Source of the DNA: Paramuribaculum sp.
GTDB taxonomy: Bacteria; Bacteroidota; Bacteroidia; Bacteroidales; Muribaculaceae
Direction of reading: 5' to 3'
DNA length: 13,509 nt
Assembly: GCA_029058705.1 (NCBI GenBank)
Contig: JAIDXA010000166.1
Location: forward strand, 1 to 13,509
A program made the translations under genes and the position numbers. The notes beneath the pieces were generated by a model. That model saw nothing but the letters and a program-made list of their open reading frames with translations. It made no database searches and had not been told where the DNA came from. Shown in pieces: positions 13,321 to 13,509 of this stretch (position 1 is its first letter; every line of letters starts with the position of its first letter).

Positions 13321-13341
13321 GTGAGGGGCGCGGCTTTTTTT
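13312..13341 (+). terminator. factor-independent terminator-like hairpin on +
   Basis: GCCGTGCC (13312-13319) pairs with GGCGCGGC (13327-13334) over 8 positions, one of them a G-U wobble, with a 7-base loop, and is followed directly by seven T residues (13335-13341). No + strand gene precedes it in the repeat region, so it either ends an unrecognised transcript or serves the - strand gene to its right less efficiently. Confidence 0.5.
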
Positions 13342-13359
13342 GGGCGCATACGGCGGCGC

Positions 13360-13509
13360 TCAGAAGAGGAATGCCCTCGCGGGCTTTGGGAACAGGGGGA
13401 TATATGACGGGGAATCCGGCTGGGCGGCGGGAGGTATCTGGAGCGGGATGCCCTGCGGCGGCTGATCGGATTCGCGCGTCGGGGAGGTTTCTTCGTCGGG
13501 CGGGTCGGA
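13360..13509 (-). CDS. proline-rich C-terminal coding fragment (partial)
   Basis: A - strand frame enters from the right edge of the window, is open for 49 codons and stops at plus-strand 13360-13362. The peptide is acidic and Pro/Gln-rich and ends SYIPLFPKPARAFLF, which looks like a disordered tail with a short hydrophobic end. The high GC makes chance open frames common, so the evidence is moderate. If real, the gene is transcribed toward the GC-rich repeats, and the 13312-13341 hairpin would lie about 20 bases past its stop. No family can be named from this tail. Confidence 0.4.
   Translation of the reverse strand, partial: SDPPDEETSPTRESDQPPQGIPLQIPPAAQPDSPSYIPLFPKPARAFLF

Larger units (their letters stand above)
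12694..13359. other. repeat-rich gene-free stretch upstream of tsaC
   Basis: About 665 bases lie between the tsaC start and the partial coding fragment at the window edge. They contain copies of the end motif (12704-12722, 12721-12744, 12918-12941), the second palindromic element (12721-12920), an operator-like inverted repeat (12967-12993), a - strand promoter (12993-13023), two GC-rich hairpin repeats (13020-13117, 13161-13320) and a + strand terminator-like hairpin (13312-13341). A 101-codon - strand frame runs through it, but it is built from the repeats and I do not accept it as a gene. Confidence 0.7.

Overview
The window looks like Bacteroidota chromosome, most likely an intestinal Bacteroidales and possibly Muribaculaceae. 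The enzyme families (uridine phosphorylase, DprA, YbgC-like thioesterase, CLC with CBS domains, WcaJ/WbaP-type sugar transferase, TsaC) fit that group. So do several promoter-like sites of the Bacteroidota type (TTTG, 18-19 bp, TAnnTTTG). The family-level placement is inference; there is no rRNA, tRNA or marker gene here to prove it.

Layout. (1) Positions 1-182 hold the 3' end of an M20-family metallopeptidase on the + strand. (2) Positions 191-5294 carry six + strand genes, closely packed and in two places overlapping by ATGA. All six products start with an export signal: two unrecognised secreted proteins, a helical/TPR-like protein, a TPR plus beta-rich protein, a Sel1-repeat protein, and two tandem, duplicated Cys-rich zinc-ribbon-like small proteins. 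Sampled lines of this block are clearly more AT-rich than the enzyme genes to its right. (3) Positions 5295-5743 have no intact gene. They hold a long imperfect palindrome (MITE-like), a possible coding remnant on the - strand, and a terminator-like hairpin for the next gene. (4) Positions 5744-8272 (-) hold thioesterase, dprA and udp, in transcription order. A small + strand lipoprotein gene (8362-8808) diverges from the thioesterase gene across a compact region with two overlapping promoter-like sites. (5) Positions 8821-12693 (-) hold tsaC, a membrane sugar-phosphate transferase and a CLC chloride transporter, in transcription order and probably one operon. (6) Positions 12694-13509 are repeat-rich: a second copy of the palindromic element, array-like copies of its end motif, and two tandem copies of a different GC-rich hairpin repeat. 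One of those copies contains a very good - strand Bacteroidota promoter aimed at tsaC. A proline-rich C-terminal coding fragment (-) lies at the window edge.

Functionally, the right half is mostly housekeeping: tRNA t6A synthesis, DNA uptake/recombination, nucleoside salvage, ion transport and initiation of a surface glycan. The left block is a lineage-specific cluster of exported proteins with no function I can assign. The most notable non-coding signal is the pair of palindromic elements: a 47-base core matches at 45 of 47 positions, while the flanking arms differ between copies yet remain self-complementary within each copy.
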